Origin: Planctomycetota bacterium
GTDB lineage: Bacteria; Planctomycetota; Planctomycetia; Planctomycetales; Planctomycetaceae
Reading direction: 5' to 3'
DNA length: 6,862 nucleotides
Assembly: GCA_024278285.1 (NCBI GenBank)
Contig: JAJRTM010000691.1
Coordinates: 1 to 6,862 of the forward strand
The first letter of the stretch is position 1. The number at the start of each line of letters is the position of its first letter. The translations under genes were made by a program, and so were the position numbers. Under the pieces are notes generated by a model, which was not told the DNA's origin, did not search any database, and saw only the letters and a list, made by a program, of their open reading frames with translations. Below are positions 6,198-6,862 of the stretch, in pieces.

Positions 6198-6351
6198 CTG
6201 AAAACTGACCACTGAAAACTGACCACTGAAAACTGAAAACTGAAAACTGAAAACTGAAAACTGAAAACTGAAAACTGAAAACTGAAAACTGAAAACTGAA
6301 AACTGAAAACTGACTACTGAAAACTGAAAACTGACTACTGACTACTGAAAA
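6198..6351. repeat. Heptanucleotide tandem array, 22 units of CTGAAAA type
   Basis: The 154 bases divide exactly into 22 heptamers without any indel: 17 CTGAAAA, 2 CTGACCA and 3 CTGACTA. The middle twelve units (6226-6309) are identical, while variants lie at both ends (order A-B-A-B, twelve A, C-A-A-C-C-A). A degenerate CTAAATA follows at 6352-6358. The array fills most of the spacer between the right-edge dehydratase stop (6365) and fabG. Homogeneous centre with variant flanks is typical of arrays changing by slippage or unequal exchange. It resembles heptameric STRR repeats described in cyanobacteria. It is non-coding, and its 7-bp period would break any frame. Confidence 0.97.
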
Positions 6352-6364
6352 CTAAATACCCCAA

Positions 6365-6853
6365 TCAATCATTTCCCTTTGGCATGGTTCGTTCGAGTTC
6401 GCCCCAGGCTTGTTTGAAGTATTCAATCATTCTTGTATCGTTCTCTTTCAGTTTCTCGTCCTTAGCTCCCAGATTGAATTGCTTCAAAATCAGCCGGGCG
6501 CTGACCACTTCTCTCGATTCCACTTTGCCGTTCGCTTTGAATGTCCAGATTTCTCCATCAGTTTTATGAACTGTAGAGCTGACAATCAGCTTGTCCCCCG
6601 GCGAAACAAAGCTTTTGAATCGTAACGCCTTTGCCTCGCTAAGCAAAATCGTGCTGAATTCAAACTGACAGGAAAGACGCATCAGCCACGCGGAAGCCTG
6701 CACCAATGTCTCCAACATCATCACGCCCGGCATCACAGGAAAGCCCGGAAAGTGATCCGCCAGGTATTCTTCTGCTCGCGTCAAGTTCTTGGCAGCCAAA
6801 ATAGACTTATCTGGCTCAAGCTCCATTACCTCATCAATTAATGAAAACTTCAA
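6365..6853 (-). CDS. fabZ: 3-hydroxyacyl-ACP dehydratase (FabZ/FabA hot-dog family), first copy; 5' end uncertain
   Basis: At least 162 residues of a hot-dog dehydratase acting on 3-hydroxyacyl-ACP. His34 in D-H-F-P-G-F-P-V-M-P-G and Glu48 in M-M-L-E-T-L-V-Q form the catalytic pair, at the same positions as in the paralogue at 3958-4452. The core is followed by a charged tail (about 128-162, with K-D-E-K-L-K-E-N-D and an amphipathic helix). The start given is a TTG at 6853 beginning M-K-F-S-L-I-D-E-V-M-E-L, which fits the family N-terminus. The frame stays open to the window edge (R-C-K before it), and no ribosome binding site is visible, so the true start may lie outside. It is the upstream-most gene seen, and the heptad array begins just behind its stop. 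Further genes of the set may lie to the right. Confidence 0.88.
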   Translation of the reverse strand: MKFSLIDEVMELEPDKSILAAKNLTRAEEYLADHFPGFPVMPGVMMLETLVQASAWLMRLSCQFEFSTILLSEAKALRFKSFVSPGDKLIVSSTVHKTDGEIWTFKANGKVESREVVSARLILKQFNLGAKDEKLKENDTRMIEYFKQAWGELERTMPKGND

Positions 6854-6862
6854 CTTGCATCT

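Noticed and set aside
6198..6351. The heptamer array as a CRISPR array
   Set aside because: Units are contiguous 7-mers without spacers, and no cas genes are present.

Overview
The window looks like a chromosomal segment from a planctomycete (order Planctomycetales, Gimesia/Rubinisphaera-like). This rests on protein character only: an unusually long acyl carrier protein, a FabF with an atypical active-site neighbourhood, an FHA-domain protein with a low-complexity tail, loosely packed genes, and REP-like palindromes in the spacers. No rRNA or other marker gene is present, so the assignment is an inference. All recognisable genes lie on the minus strand, so transcription runs from the right end to the left end.

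Right to left, the layout is: a FabZ-type dehydratase (6365-6853, start possibly outside the window); a spacer filled by a 22-unit heptanucleotide tandem array (6198-6351); FabG ketoreductase (5355-6110); a 360-bp non-coding gap with a candidate promoter and a perfect dyad; a 129-residue acyl carrier protein (4605-4994); a spacer with a REP-like palindromic element (4484-4584); a second FabZ-type dehydratase (3958-4452); a FabF-type ketosynthase (2591-3877); a 181-bp spacer; a membrane-anchored alpha/beta hydrolase (1363-2409); and an FHA-domain protein (632-1357) only 5 bp behind it. The left 600 bp contain no convincing complete gene. They hold a diverged copy of the spacer repeat, a strong terminator-like structure pointing the opposite way (about 280-333, plus strand), and at the extreme left the first eight codons of another minus-strand gene.

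Together the enzymes supply a carrier (ACP), condensation (KS), reduction (KR) and dehydration (two DHs), which is a fatty-acid elongation cycle without enoyl reductase or acyltransferase in view. The order ACP-DH-KS in the direction of transcription, and the ACP core around its serine, resemble the AcpXL very-long-chain fatty acid cluster of rhizobia. A dedicated acyl product (lipid A or envelope long-chain acid, or a polyene) is therefore plausible but not shown. The hydrolase and FHA protein form a separate small transcription unit or a tail of the operon.

The best leads are the oversized ACP, the dedicated-FAS arrangement, the heptad array, the REP-like element with its diverged copy, and the structured block at 280-380. 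I see no defence, CRISPR, phage or transposase genes.
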